A DNA stretch of 64,000 nt from Pseudomaricurvus hydrocarbonicus (GCF_011602365.1 NZ_JAAONZ010000013.1:62001-126000), one strand, 5' to 3'. Counted from the first letter of the stretch, positions 18,048 to 27,166 are shown. Notes: a model not told the origin generated them from the sequence alone. Numbers and translations: made by a program.

Positions 18048-18767
18048 TTAAGCCGGTGTGCTCCAGCCGTTGCGCAGCCTTAAACCCAGCAAACCGACAC
18101 TAAAGAGGAACAGGGTTGAAGGCACAGAAACCGGAGCCAGATCAGCTGCAGACGCTATCAGTGGTGTGTACGCGGTAATCACTCGCGCCCAGTCTCCGGG
18201 AGTGTAAGCTTTCCAAGCGATATCAACTATGCTTGCGTCCCCACCCACTCCAAATTTGATTTTGTCGTTAGACTCAAGTCCTCGAAATTCGAAGTCCAGA
18301 TATTCTAGTCCGCCCAGGCCCAAGAGGGAGTCGGTGGCTGCCAAGCCGCTGTCAGAGGAAATGAAACCCATGACGTCACCATCAAAATCCAGTTGAGCTT
18401 TAACCAATTGCCCTTCGGTCCCTTTGATCCCGTCCCATTGAACGTAGTGACTGGAAATGACCGTGCCGGCTTTGATGTAAGTGCCATTTGCGTCTTTGCC
18501 AATGTAGCTGGCGGTGGGATCGGCAACATTGTCGATGTATAGGTTGTTCTCCAGTGTGACATTTTGCTGTTCGTTCCAGCTCACCAGTTTCCCGTCATCC
18601 GGGTTGGCAGAAATGGATGTTGGCAGAGCCGTATCCTCTGGTGCAATCAGACAGCTTGTTGCTCCACTGCAGCTGTTATAGCCCTCCAGGGCAGCTTGCG
18701 ACTGAAAGGACATCACCAAGAATAACGCAGCAACGCCAGCAAGAACTTTTTCTTTGAATATTTTCAC
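18048..18767 (-). CDS. Exported protein with PEP-CTERM-like sorting tail
   Basis: A 239-residue secreted protein with an N-terminal signal peptide (MKIFKEKVLAGVAALFLVMSF...QA) and a C-terminal tail of the form 'VPSTLFLFSVGLLGLRLRNGW'. This is the PEP-CTERM layout: a short proline motif, a hydrophobic helix, then basic residues. The motif reads VPST rather than VPEP, a divergent version. Such tails are cut by an exosortase (EpsH); none is in the window. The body is rich in Gly, Asp and Asn, with many beta-type stretches, and matches no enzyme I recognise. A frame opens at ATG 18779, but the GTG at 18767 is preceded by GGAG at the right distance and gives a better signal peptide. Confidence 0.7.
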   Translation of the reverse strand: MKIFKEKVLAGVAALFLVMSFQSQAALEGYNSCSGATSCLIAPEDTALPTSISANPDDGKLVSWNEQQNVTLENNLYIDNVADPTASYIGKDANGTYIKAGTVISSHYVQWDGIKGTEGQLVKAQLDFDGDVMGFISSDSGLAATDSLLGLGGLEYLDFEFRGLESNDKIKFGVGGDASIVDIAWKAYTPGDWARVITAYTPLIASAADLAPVSVPSTLFLFSVGLLGLRLRNGWSTPA

Positions 18768-18993
18768 CCAAAACTCCATTTTTTCAGGAAGTGGTACATG
18801 ACCTTACAGGTTAAAAGCAATTTTCATTCCTGTAACGCAAATGGTATCTAAAACAAAGGGTTAACCGGCTGCCATTGAGGAAGTGAGAGTGGAGTGTAAA
18901 AAAAGCTGACACTGTAGGCGTGCCGACTGCCACTCTTTATCCTCATGGGCGTTGTTTTGTTAGGCATGACGTTTGTTCAATGAGCGAAAATTA

Positions 18994-19020
18994 CATGATG
19001 TATTTCTGTCAGACATCATG
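18994..19020. promoter_or_regulatory. Inverted repeat, operator candidate
   Basis: CATGATGT (18994-19001) and ACATCATG (19013-19020) are exact inverted copies separated by 11 bases, about 230 bases upstream of the PEP-CTERM-like gene. The geometry suits a dimeric regulator, but none is identified. Confidence 0.4.
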
Positions 19021-19194
19021 ATTAGAAACAGTCTGCCTTAAAACGTTACCCTTACAATTTCCAGTGTAGACCAGTTCTGTGGATCAAGAGGGCGACATTA
19101 TGTTGAGGAGTGTTAAGTTCGATTAAGGCGAGCGCCCTGCGGAGTTTGATGGTCTGAATCTTGGCGAAAGATTTTTTTAACGTTATGAAGTTGA

Positions 19195-19234
19195 CCGGAA
19201 GACCATTGCTCGACGCTGCGAGTCAATGGTCCGG
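19195..19234. repeat. Long stem-loop, palindromic unit
   Basis: GACCATTGCTCG (19201-19212) pairs with CGAG-T-CAATGGTC (19219-19231), leaving one bulged T and a six-base loop. CCGG on both outer sides can extend it. No T-run follows, so it is not a standard terminator; it could be a REP-like unit. Confidence 0.5.
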
Positions 19235-19310
19235 GAAATGATTGCTTCAGGCATTGAGAGCCAGCCCGCGAGCTATCATAGTCTGTTTTTTTAGGGGTTA
19301 ACGGCGTCAG

Positions 19311-19868
19311 TTATTCACGACGTTTGATGTCCAGTTGGCCCAGAGTGGCCGCCATATCTTCCGCGGAGGTGGCGGGCGTGACGTCACTGTCAATTTTTAA
19401 AATCGTGCCATCTGTGCCGATGTAGAAGGTGTGCCGCTTGGCAAACCCCAGCAGGTGAAGCACATCGTAGGCCTTGGCGACTTTTTTCTCCGGATCGCTC
19501 AATAATGGAAAGTCGGCGTCGTTTTCTTCCGCAAACCCCTGATTGTCTTCCAGTGGATCCACGCTGGCCATAAAGTAGCTGACGTCGTATTGACGAATTA
19601 AGTGCCCGTTCTTAGCTAGGGATTTACACTCGATGGTACAGCCGGAGGTGTAGGCTTTGGGGAACCAGGCCAACACCACCGCCTGCTTACCGTGGTAATC
19701 GGACAGGCTATAGGTCTTGCCGTCGGAGCCTTGCAAAGTGAAGTCGGGTGCCGGGTCGCCCACTTCGAGCGCCTGCACGGTGGCGATGGCCGCAAGGTTA
19801 ATCAGCAGAAAACAAACAGCATTCGCCAGAAAGCTATTTTTAATCCGGATGATGAGCATGGTGTTCAT
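19311..19868 (-). CDS. Exported peroxiredoxin (AhpC/TSA, BCP-like)
   Basis: A 185-residue thiol peroxidase of the AhpC/TSA superfamily. The signal peptide spans about residues 1-33 (hydrophobic '[15 protein letters not shown]'), so it should act in the periplasm. The peroxidatic cysteine is C77 in '[10 protein letters not shown]'. The second cysteine, C81, is only four residues on, whereas BCP enzymes I recall have it five residues on. Either the resolving step differs or C81 is not the resolver. The longer frame from 19919 is rejected because ATG 19868 has AAGGA in front of it. It lies just downstream of pyruvate kinase on the same strand. Confidence 0.83.
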   Translation of the reverse strand: MNTMLIIRIKNSFLANAVCFLLINLAAIATVQALEVGDPAPDFTLQGSDGKTYSLSDYHGKQAVVLAWFPKAYTSGCTIECKSLAKNGHLIRQYDVSYFMASVDPLEDNQGFAEENDADFPLLSDPEKKVAKAYDVLHLLGFAKRHTFYIGTDGTILKIDSDVTPATSAEDMAATLGQLDIKRRE

Positions 19869-19958
19869 ACAGAAATCCTTTTTAGGGTTGTTGTCAGTGA
19901 CGTTTGTCATATGGGGCAATTGAATCGCCCAAAATTCACAGTCGATAAGGTTAGTTTT

Positions 19959-21368
19959 TTATTGGCCTAATATACGCACCTGAATCGCATCCAGACCACT
20001 CCCGGACACTCCCAGAGCATCCGAGATGACCACCACCTGATCGCCGGCATGGAAACCCTCTTCTTCCAGCAAGGTGGTAAAGGCTTTGTTCAGGGTTTTT
20101 TCCGGATCGTTGCTGAATTGCAGCTTGTGGGCATACACGTTGCGGTTTAAGCCCAATTGACGACGGGTGCGACCGTCGTTGGTGAAGGCATGAATGCTGG
20201 GAAGTATGGGGTGGCAGTTGGTCACATAGTTGGCCATACGTCCGCGCCGGGTGATGACCACGATCGCCTTGGCGGGGAGAGACTCGGCCAGATGCACCGC
20301 GCTGGCGGCCAAATTTTGTTTGGGGTGCTCCGTCAGCAGATCTTCGGTGAAACGCAAACCGCGATGGCGTTCAATGCTGGTGGCGATTTTGGCGAGGTTC
20401 TCCACGCACTTGATCGGGTATTTGCCCACCGTGGTTTCCCCCGACAGCATGATGCCATCGGCTTCTTCGTAGACAGCATTGGCGACATCCGTGACCTCGG
20501 CACGGGTGGGCATGGGGTTTTCAATCATGGACTCCAGCAGGTGCGTAGCGACGATGACGCGCTTGCCCTTGTGTGCGCATTTGCGAACGATACGACGCTG
20601 GATATTGGGCAGCTCCCAAAAATCAACCTCTACCCCCAGATCGCCCCGGGCCACCATGATGCCGTCGACCATGTCGATAATGTCATCAATATTGCGCACG
20701 CCTTCCTGATCTTCAATCTTGGCGATGACCTTGACCTTATCCTGCTTCTCGCCCAGTAATTCATGCAGCTGTCGGATGTCATCCGCTTCACGCACAAAAG
20801 ACAGTGCAATGTAATCGATGTCCATCGACAGACCAAACAGGATGTCGGATCGGTCCTTGTCGGTAATGGCCGGCAAATTGACCCGGATACCGGGCAGGTT
20901 AACGTGGCGCTTACTTTTTAAAACGCCGCCATCAACGACTTTACAGCGCATGACCCGTTGATCTTTGTCGAGGATTTCCAGATTGATCAGGCCGTTATCC
21001 ACCGTGAGGCGATCCCCCACCTGCATATCAGTGATCAGGCTTTCGTAGTTGACCATCACGGAATTTTCTTCCACATCTTCCGCAGAACGGGCGACTACGG
21101 AAATGATATCGCCTTTTTTCAGGTTCAGATTGCTGTCGCGCTCACCGGTTCGAATCTCCGGCCCCTGGGTGTCCAATAAAATGGCAATCGGGTACTTCAG
21201 TTTGGTGTTCAGGCTTTGTATGCGTTTAATGACTTCAGCGTGGGAGGCGTGGCTGCCATGCGACATGTTCAGTCGTGCCACGCTCATGCCAGCGTCTGCC
21301 AGCTTTTCCAACATTTCGTAACTTTCTGTGGCTGGACCGATAGTACAAATGATTTTGGTTTTACGCAT
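19959..21368 (-). CDS. pyk: Pyruvate kinase
   Basis: Makes pyruvate and ATP from phosphoenolpyruvate and ADP, the last step of glycolysis. The 469-residue protein begins MRKTKIICTIGPATES, the standard start of the family, and contains 'ARLNMSHG', 'LLDTQGPEIRTG', 'VARGDLGVE' and 'MLSGETTVGKYP', covering the catalytic barrel. A C-terminal allosteric domain ends in 'VSGSGLDAIQVRILGQ'. A 53-residue upstream extension in frame (to 21527) is rejected: it does not resemble the family, and ATG 21368 has AGAGGCGG ahead of it. The fold is closer to the PykA type, but the effector cannot be told from sequence alone. Confidence 0.96.
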   Translation of the reverse strand: MRKTKIICTIGPATESYEMLEKLADAGMSVARLNMSHGSHASHAEVIKRIQSLNTKLKYPIAILLDTQGPEIRTGERDSNLNLKKGDIISVVARSAEDVEENSVMVNYESLITDMQVGDRLTVDNGLINLEILDKDQRVMRCKVVDGGVLKSKRHVNLPGIRVNLPAITDKDRSDILFGLSMDIDYIALSFVREADDIRQLHELLGEKQDKVKVIAKIEDQEGVRNIDDIIDMVDGIMVARGDLGVEVDFWELPNIQRRIVRKCAHKGKRVIVATHLLESMIENPMPTRAEVTDVANAVYEEADGIMLSGETTVGKYPIKCVENLAKIATSIERHRGLRFTEDLLTEHPKQNLAASAVHLAESLPAKAIVVITRRGRMANYVTNCHPILPSIHAFTNDGRTRRQLGLNRNVYAHKLQFSNDPEKTLNKAFTTLLEEEGFHAGDQVVVISDALGVSGSGLDAIQVRILGQ

Positions 21369-21919
21369 AACCGCCTCTGGTAATGACTTGGACCCTGATT
21401 TAAGGCATAGCTCGTGTTTAAAGACATAGACCTTAGCTAAGGGTAACGGATTTAAATGGCTATTCTGCCATGAATCAGGCCGTAACCGAATTGATTGTGT
21501 AAAAAGCAAGGCGAAGCAGGACATCAAGGCAGGACCGAAATTGTGCCTGGCAGCCAGAGTGTTTTCAGGCGGCGCTATTGTAGGGGCTCACCGTTATAGC
21601 GCTTGGGTATGTTCGTCCGGTCGGAAGAGGCTCTCTTTGCCATCGCCAGTGGCCCTGTGTGAGTCATGTGGTCTACAGTTAATGAGTAGGTATTACCTGG
21701 GCAGATCGATGGCTTAAGTGCCTGTTTAGCGGCGTATTTAATAGCTTATTTAAGCGTCGGTTTAAGAGTCAGATCATAAACTGCGTTATCAGCTGTGTTA
21801 TAAAATGACGTTATCAACAACGCTAAAGCTTATCGTCAGTAGAACTCGCAAGACGGGTCTCGGGAGAGGCGGTCGAGGTGCTCTGGTTTGCTCTTTGTCA
21901 TTAGAGCGGGGGAGTTTCC
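21369..21919. other. Divergent spacer between pyk and the amidohydrolase gene
   Basis: About 550 bases that must hold promoters for both neighbours. The segment from 21720 to 21830 is AT-richer, with loosely repeated TTTAA and GTTATC words every 13-15 bases, a degenerate repeat. No regulator motif is recognised. Confidence 0.4.
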
Positions 21920-23281
21920 GTGAACTATTTAATCAGGCATGCCGATGCCATTGCTACCGACGAGTGTGAAGGGGCAACGGACATTCGGATTCAGCAAGGG
22001 CGGATCACCGAGATCGGGCATCAACTTGAGCACCATAAAACTGAGGGGTTGATTGATGCGGGCGGGTGTGTGGTGTATCCCGGATTTGTGAATACTCACC
22101 ACCACTTGGCTCAGTCTGTCCTGAAAGGTGTCCCGGAGGGCTTAAACCTGGGCCTGGAAGGTTGGCTGGACGCGGTGCCCTGCCGCTTCTGGCCTCATTT
22201 TACGCCAGAATTGATGTACCTGGCCGCAACCATTGGCCTGTCAGAGCTGCTGCGTTCAGGCACCACCACCTGTGCCGACCACCACTATTTATACCACTCG
22301 ACAATTACGCCGGAGCTGGAGGACGCCGTCTGGCAGGCGGCGGAAGACTTGGGCATCCGGCTGGTGCTCTGTCGCGGCGGCGCAACAGAGATTGTTGACC
22401 AGAAAGGCATGGCGCAAGCCCGCATCCAGCCGGAAAGTATCGACTTGATGCTGCGGCGTTTGGACGCCAGTCGCCGTCGCTACCATGAGGCAGATGGAAA
22501 CGCCATGCGCAAGCTGGTTGTGGCGCCGACGTGTCTCGTTCATTCCGCTCCCGAGGATGGTCTCAGGCAGTTGGCGAGTTATGCGCGCGAGTACCATTTA
22601 AAGCTGCATTCACATTTGTTGGAAGTGCCTTTTGATGAAGCTCAGGCACAACAGAAATATGACTGCACCGCGGTAGAGTTTGCAGGCCGTTGCGGGTGGC
22701 TGGGCAGCGATGTCTGGTATGCGCATCTGGTCCAGGCAACGGAGGCCGACATTGACCGCCTGGTGTCCAGTGGCACCACTATCGCTCATTGCCCAACCTC
22801 AAATTGTCGTCTCGGCAGCGGCATTGCTCCGGTGATTGATATGGAGCAAGCCGGAATGAGCATCACCCTGGGAGTGGATGGTTCTGCCTCTGCAGAATCG
22901 GGCTCGATGGTGCAGGAGGCGAATTTGTCGTGGCTGTTGCATCGCGCAGTAAAGGGCCCTCAAGCCACCACTCTGGAGCGCTGCTTTAAGTGGGCCAGCG
23001 CTAATGGGGCACGATTGTTGGGTCTTAGTGAAGCAGGTGAGTTGACGATTGGCAGTGTGGCGGACCTGGTGGTGTACGATTTATCGCATTACCGCTTTGA
23101 GGGTATGCATGAACGCCGCTGGGCGCCCCTCATGGCCGGGGAACCTGTTTCTGTTAAGGCCAGCTTTGTGAATGGTAAGCGGGTGGTGCACGGCGGCGAG
23201 CCGATCAATCTGGATCGAGCAAAGCTCGCGGCGGATGTTCAGCAGGCACTCAAGCAGCTCATCCGTCGGGCCGCCGCCTGA
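21920..23281 (+). CDS. Amidohydrolase, 8-oxoguanine deaminase-like
   Basis: A 453-residue metal-dependent hydrolase of the ATZ/TRZ-like amidohydrolase group. Metal ligands are visible: H60 and H62 in 'VNTHHHLAQ', a histidine in 'LHSHLLE', one in 'AHCPTSN', and the catalytic aspartate in 'LGVDGSAS'. The C-terminal 'LGLSEAGELTIGSVADLVVYDL' closes the beta-sandwich. The pattern is that of bacterial 8-oxoguanine deaminases, which convert 8-oxoguanine to urate; atrazine-type chlorohydrolases are relatives and cannot be excluded. The start is GTG, with GGGGGAG upstream. An MFS carrier converges from downstream on the opposite strand. Confidence 0.82.
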   Translation: MNYLIRHADAIATDECEGATDIRIQQGRITEIGHQLEHHKTEGLIDAGGCVVYPGFVNTHHHLAQSVLKGVPEGLNLGLEGWLDAVPCRFWPHFTPELMYLAATIGLSELLRSGTTTCADHHYLYHSTITPELEDAVWQAAEDLGIRLVLCRGGATEIVDQKGMAQARIQPESIDLMLRRLDASRRRYHEADGNAMRKLVVAPTCLVHSAPEDGLRQLASYAREYHLKLHSHLLEVPFDEAQAQQKYDCTAVEFAGRCGWLGSDVWYAHLVQATEADIDRLVSSGTTIAHCPTSNCRLGSGIAPVIDMEQAGMSITLGVDGSASAESGSMVQEANLSWLLHRAVKGPQATTLERCFKWASANGARLLGLSEAGELTIGSVADLVVYDLSHYRFEGMHERRWAPLMAGEPVSVKASFVNGKRVVHGGEPINLDRAKLAADVQQALKQLIRRAAA

Positions 23282-23343
23282 CAACTTGTTCGAAATGGCG
23301 CGAGGGTAGCGGTCGTCACTGAATGGCTGAATCGTCAGACTGC

Positions 23344-23379
23344 GTTAATGAGGTTAACAGGGTTAACAGGGTGAATGGG
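23344..23379. repeat. Tandem 9-mer, about 4 copies
   Basis: GTTAATGAG, GTTAACAGG, GTTAACAGG and GTGAATGGG follow one another between the amidohydrolase and MFS genes. Confidence 0.75.
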
Positions 23380-23431
23380 GCTGTGTTCGACCCGCTGCCG
23401 CGCTGGCCGCCAGGCAACACCAGCGCTGTTG

Positions 23432-24646
23432 CTAGGCGGGGGCTGTTCGCAATCGCAGCACCGGGCGCTCATCAATAAAGACATGGATCACCGCGGTGAT
23501 CAGTGCAATGGTGCTGGCGGCCCACCAGACCACACTGTAAGAGCCTGTCATGTCATACAAATAACCGCCCAGCCATACCCCGCTGAAAGACCCCAGTTGG
23601 TGGCTTAAAAAAACAATGCCATACAGCAGGCCCATGTACTTTAAGCCAAACATCTGCGCAACCAGGCCGGATGTTGGTGGCACGGTTGCCAGCCACAGGA
23701 GGCCCGTGACGATGGAAAAGGCGTACACCGAGGTTTGCGTCATGGGGAGTATCATGAACGCAGCAATGGTCAGTGCCCGAGAGGCATAGATAAAGGTCAG
23801 CAGGTACTTTTTGGAGTGCTTGCCGGACCAGGATCCAGACAATAAACAGCCAAAGATATTACACAGGCCGATCAAAGCCAGGCTGGCAACGGCGACGTCA
23901 GGGGCGAAGCCCTGATCGGACAGAAAGGCCGGCATGTGCACGGTAATAAAGGCGAGCTGAAAGCCGCAGACAAAGAAACCGGAAACCAGCAACCAGTAAT
24001 GGGGGTAGGCACTGGCTTCCTGCAGCGCCTGGGTCATGGTTTGCGCCGACTCGGTGCTGCTGGAGTGGCTGTTGCTATCAACCGTGCGAAATGGGGTTGC
24101 CAAAATCATCATTGCCAGTGCACAAACCGCCAGCAACATCAGCGCGGTGCTCCAGCCGTAACCGGCAATAAATTCCTGTGCCATCGGCACCACCAGTAAT
24201 TGCCCGGCAGAGCCAGCCGCACTGCCAAGGCCCAGTGCGAACGAACTTTTTTCCGGGGGTACCATACGTGCCATGGCGGGTAGTACGACACCAAAACCCG
24301 TTGCTGAAATGCCCATGCCAATCAACAGGCCTGCCCCGAGGTTGAGTCCCATCACGCCTTCTGCGCTGGCGGTAACATACAGCCCCAGGGCGTAGAGGAC
24401 GGCGCCGATTAACAGCGATTTAAAGGTGCCGTAGCGATCGGCAAAGGCACCGGCAAAGGGCTGAAACAAGCCCCAGAACAAGTTTTGCAGAGCCAGGGAA
24501 AAGGCAAAAACCTCGCGTCCGTAGCCAAATTCTTCTGAGATGGGCGCCATGAAAAAGCCCATGGAAGAGCGGATACCAAAGTTCAGCGCCAATAAAAGAC
24601 AAGCCAGGCCAATGGAAAGACTGAATAGTTTGGTGGGGCGGGACAT
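23432..24646 (-). CDS. MFS transporter
   Basis: A 404-residue major facilitator with about twelve hydrophobic segments split by a hydrophilic loop near residue 195 ('FRTVDSNSHSSSTES'). 'GAFADRYGTFKSLLIG' after helix 2 is the MFS motif A. The set 'GLACLLLALNFGIRSSMGFFMAPISEEFG' resembles the OxlT/monocarboxylate branch, so an organic anion is a reasonable substrate guess. It converges on the amidohydrolase gene, and a link to purine products is possible but not shown. Inner membrane. Confidence 0.85.
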   Translation of the reverse strand: MSRPTKLFSLSIGLACLLLALNFGIRSSMGFFMAPISEEFGYGREVFAFSLALQNLFWGLFQPFAGAFADRYGTFKSLLIGAVLYALGLYVTASAEGVMGLNLGAGLLIGMGISATGFGVVLPAMARMVPPEKSSFALGLGSAAGSAGQLLVVPMAQEFIAGYGWSTALMLLAVCALAMMILATPFRTVDSNSHSSSTESAQTMTQALQEASAYPHYWLLVSGFFVCGFQLAFITVHMPAFLSDQGFAPDVAVASLALIGLCNIFGCLLSGSWSGKHSKKYLLTFIYASRALTIAAFMILPMTQTSVYAFSIVTGLLWLATVPPTSGLVAQMFGLKYMGLLYGIVFLSHQLGSFSGVWLGGYLYDMTGSYSVVWWAASTIALITAVIHVFIDERPVLRLRTAPA

Positions 24647-24898
24647 GGGGTCATTCCTGAGGGAGGGCAGCTGAACGCGATGTGGCGTAATGATAGAGAA
24701 AAGCGCCGTTAGAAGAAACTCGTGGCGCCTGTTTTTGGCTTATTGCTCGAGCAAAGTCTTTTCCCGCTCTGAGAATTCGGGCCAGAGTGTGGGCGGCAGG
24801 TGGTGCGGTGGCATGGTGGGCGCGAGTGTGTTGGGGGAAAAGGCAGCCGTTTGAGCTTAAACTATACTAGAAGTTTATCGTTCGTCGGAGAGTACGCT

Positions 24899-25114
24899 AT
24901 GTCTGATCATCACACCTATAAAAAGCTTGAAGTGGTGGGGTCCTCCAAAAAAAGCATTGATGACGCCATCAGGAACGCGATACGGGAATGTTCAGTATCG
25001 GTTATGAATCTGGAGTGGTTTGAGGTGATTGAAACCCGGGGGCACATTGTTGGCGATGATGTTGGCCATTTTCAGGTAACGTTGAAAATCGGCTTCCGCG
25101 TTGAGGGCAGTTAA
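24899..25114 (+). CDS. Dodecin (flavin-storage protein)
   Basis: A 71-residue protein, the usual dodecin length. It forms a hollow dodecamer that stores riboflavin or FMN in bacteria. 'YKKLEVVGSSKKSIDDAIRNAI' is the characteristic strand-helix start, and 'LEWFEVIETRGHI' carries the tryptophan that stacks on the flavin. 'FQVTLKIGFRVE' is the last strand. A frame opens further upstream at 24800, but ATG 24899 has GGAG before it and matches the family start. It sits 17 kb from the FMN-controlled ribH. Confidence 0.92.
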   Translation: MSDHHTYKKLEVVGSSKKSIDDAIRNAIRECSVSVMNLEWFEVIETRGHIVGDDVGHFQVTLKIGFRVEGS

Positions 25115-25260
25115 GTATAGGGGAGCGCAAAAAAACTTCATTGATAACGGTGCGGTTAGGCCTGAAGTTGACCTCGGAAACACAGCAACGATTGCAGGGT
25201 CGTAAGTTAAGTACAGAACAGCCAAGGATAACTGCAACCCATTGTGCAGGAAGCACCTAA

Positions 25261-25299
25261 AAGGCTTCTATAAAACCCCAAAGGCCTCCATAAAATAGA
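25261..25299. repeat. Imperfect 20-mer duplication
   Basis: AAGGCTTCTATAAAACCCCA and AAGGCCTCCATAAAATAGA lie head to tail between dodecin and the cold-shock gene. Confidence 0.55.
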
Positions 25300-25357
25300 C
25301 GCACGATGTGCTGCATGAAAACGAATGACATAAACGGAGAGCACAAAAGGAGCGCAT

Positions 25358-25384
25358 AAAAAAAGCAAGTCTCTGCAGACTTGC
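25358..25384 (-). terminator. Rho-independent terminator of the cold-shock gene
   Basis: On the minus strand, GCAAGTCT and AGACTTGC form an 8-base perfect stem with a four-base loop, followed by seven T residues. It lies about 25 bases after the cold-shock gene stop. Confidence 0.93.
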
Positions 25385-25407
25385 CTTTCGATTAGAATAT
25401 GGCGCTA

Positions 25408-25617
25408 TTACAGAGCGACGATATTCTCGGCCTGAGGCCCTTTTTGACCGCTGGTCACGGTGAACTCAACACGCTGGCCTTCGGCGAGGGTTTTGAAGCC
25501 CGAGCTGGCAATGGCGCTAAAGTGAGCAAAAACATCGGGACCTGATTCCTGCTCGATGAATCCAAAACCTTTAGCTTCGTTGAACCACTTTACGGTTCCT
25601 GTAGTTGTGTTAGACAT
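25408..25617 (-). CDS. Cold-shock domain protein (CspA family)
   Basis: A 69-residue single OB-fold nucleic-acid binding protein. '[18 protein letters not shown]' holds RNP1 and 'DVFAHFSAI' holds RNP2; the end '[11 protein letters not shown]' is standard. Such proteins melt RNA structure, in the cold or constitutively. AGGA lies eight bases before the ATG. An AT-rich stretch upstream (25618-25760) would give a long leader, as in cspA, but no cold box is claimed. Confidence 0.95.
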   Translation of the reverse strand: MSNTTTGTVKWFNEAKGFGFIEQESGPDVFAHFSAIASSGFKTLAEGQRVEFTVTSGQKGPQAENIVAL

Positions 25618-26018
25618 AATAATATCCTGAAATTTATAAATAGAGGTGCCTTCAAAAGGCGTAATAGCGAAAAAATGGAGGCTGGAACTTAGAAACTGCA
25701 GGACGAGTATTACGAATAAGACAGCGAAATGTAGGATGTAAATAAGAGACTTCTTTTCTAGCTGAAGCCACTGTATAGAGTATGGCTGTCACTGTCCAGT
25801 CTTATTGTGATTAATATTGTGCATCCCCCGTTCATGCGGTGGGGGTGGCGGGGGTCAGTTCAGGGACGCCTGCCGAAAATTGCCTCGCCCGGGCCCGGGT
25901 AATAGCGGGTCTGACTTTACTTCAAATTCGGATAATTGCAGTAGAAACCTTGCTCGTTTATCGGCTATCTTTCAGATGATCACCTAGTGAAGATGAGTGC
26001 CGGGGTTGGAGGTGGGAT

Positions 26019-26066
26019 AAGAACAGGGCGACGTAAGAATAGAGCGACGTAAGAATAGAGCGACGT
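26019..26066. repeat. Tandem 16-mer, 3 copies
   Basis: AAGAATAGAGCGACGT occurs twice exactly after a first copy (AAGAACAGGGCGACGT) with two changes; a partial fourth follows. Confidence 0.85.
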
Positions 26067-26232
26067 AAGGACAGCGGGGCATCGGGCGCATCAGCCCAAG
26101 GCGTTATTCTTCAGCATCCGGAGAGTACCCAGGGCAGTATTTGAGGTTGACCAGACCGACCGCTAATGATTGGCAATTTGTTGAACGCTTATTGATTTAA
26201 AAGTTGCTAGCCCAATCGGCACAGATTCAGTG

Positions 26233-26256
26233 TTTCACTTTCACTTTCACTTTTAC
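26233..26256. repeat. Tandem hexamer, 4 copies
   Basis: TTTCAC is repeated three times and followed by TTTTAC, ending 22 bases before the dienelactone hydrolase start. Confidence 0.8.
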
Positions 26257-26278
26257 AACCAAACAATGGACCGCAGGC

Positions 26279-27166
26279 ATGTGTGACGAACAGACAATCA
26301 AAGACAGTGAGCAATACCATCAGGCTGTGACAACCACCCGTCGAACTTTTGGCAAGGCAGGGCTGGGATTGGCGGTAGCCATGATGTTGCCGGTGGCATC
26401 ACAAGCGCAAGAGGTGAATGAAGGTCAGGTCATGGTGGAGACGCCAGATGGCATGGCGGATTGTTATTTTGTGCACCCTAGTCAAGGTCGACATGCGGCG
26501 GTGATCATGTGGCCCGATATCTTTGGAATTCGTGAAGCCTATCGACAGATGGGTAAACGCCTGGCCCAGTCCGGTTACTCGGTATTGGTGGTGAATCCTT
26601 ATTATCGGACTCAGCCAGGGCAGGTTGTTCCGCAAGGGACCACCTACATTGATCCGGACCTGCGCAGTAAGGTTTTTCCTGCTGCCAGAGCGCTGGCCGG
26701 CACCTTGTCACCGCAAACTTGCGTCACGGATGGCCGGGCTTTTGTCCGCTTTCTCGATCAACAGGCTTGCGTGGAGCCCAAACGCAAGATCGGCACAGCG
26801 GGCTACTGCATGACGGGTTCGTACACGTTTCGATTGGCTGCGGATATGCCGGACCGCATTGGCGCCGGGGCCTCTTTTCACGGCGGCCAGCTGGTGACCG
26901 AGGCTGAGACCAGTCCGCACCGGCTAGTGCCCGCCATCAAGGCCGGTTTTCTGGTGGCCATTGCCGAAAATGATGACGCCCATCAGCCGGAAGCCAAAAC
27001 CGTGTTGCGGCAGGTGTTCGACAGCGCGGGCGTTGATGCCGAAATTGAAGTCTATGAGGGGGCGCAGCACGGCTGGTGCCCGCCGGACTCTGCCGTTTAC
27101 AACGAAGCTCAGGCTGAGCGCGCCTGGAGTCGGTTGCTGGCCTTGTTTGAGCAGCGGCTTGTCTAA
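26279..27166 (+). CDS. Tat-exported dienelactone hydrolase-family protein
   Basis: A 295-residue alpha/beta hydrolase. The triad is C177 in 'GYCMTGS', an aspartate at 232 or 233 in 'ENDDAH', and H264 in 'GAQHGW', the cysteine-nucleophile layout of dienelactone hydrolases. The N-terminus contains 'TTRRTFGKAGLGLAVAMML', a twin-arginine signal (R21-R22), so the folded enzyme should be sent to the periplasm. That is unusual for a family best known from cytosolic aromatic degradation. The frame extends back to 26204, but ATG 26279 puts the Tat motif at a normal distance. The substrate is unknown; no catabolic genes surround it. Confidence 0.8.
   Translation: MCDEQTIKDSEQYHQAVTTTRRTFGKAGLGLAVAMMLPVASQAQEVNEGQVMVETPDGMADCYFVHPSQGRHAAVIMWPDIFGIREAYRQMGKRLAQSGYSVLVVNPYYRTQPGQVVPQGTTYIDPDLRSKVFPAARALAGTLSPQTCVTDGRAFVRFLDQQACVEPKRKIGTAGYCMTGSYTFRLAADMPDRIGAGASFHGGQLVTEAETSPHRLVPAIKAGFLVAIAENDDAHQPEAKTVLRQVFDSAGVDAEIEVYEGAQHGWCPPDSAVYNEAQAERAWSRLLALFEQRLV

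Larger units (their letters stand above)
18768..19310. other. Spacer with two inverted repeats
   Basis: About 540 bases with no supported gene. It holds an 8-11-8 inverted repeat at 18994-19020 and a long stem-loop at 19195-19234, listed separately. Nothing else is recognised. Confidence 0.5.
25618..26278. other. Spacer with tandem repeats
   Basis: About 660 bases between the cold-shock gene and the dienelactone hydrolase gene. Apart from the probable cold-shock leader (25618-25780), it holds the 16-mer repeat at 26019-26066 and the hexamer repeat at 26233-26256. No gene is supported. Confidence 0.5.
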
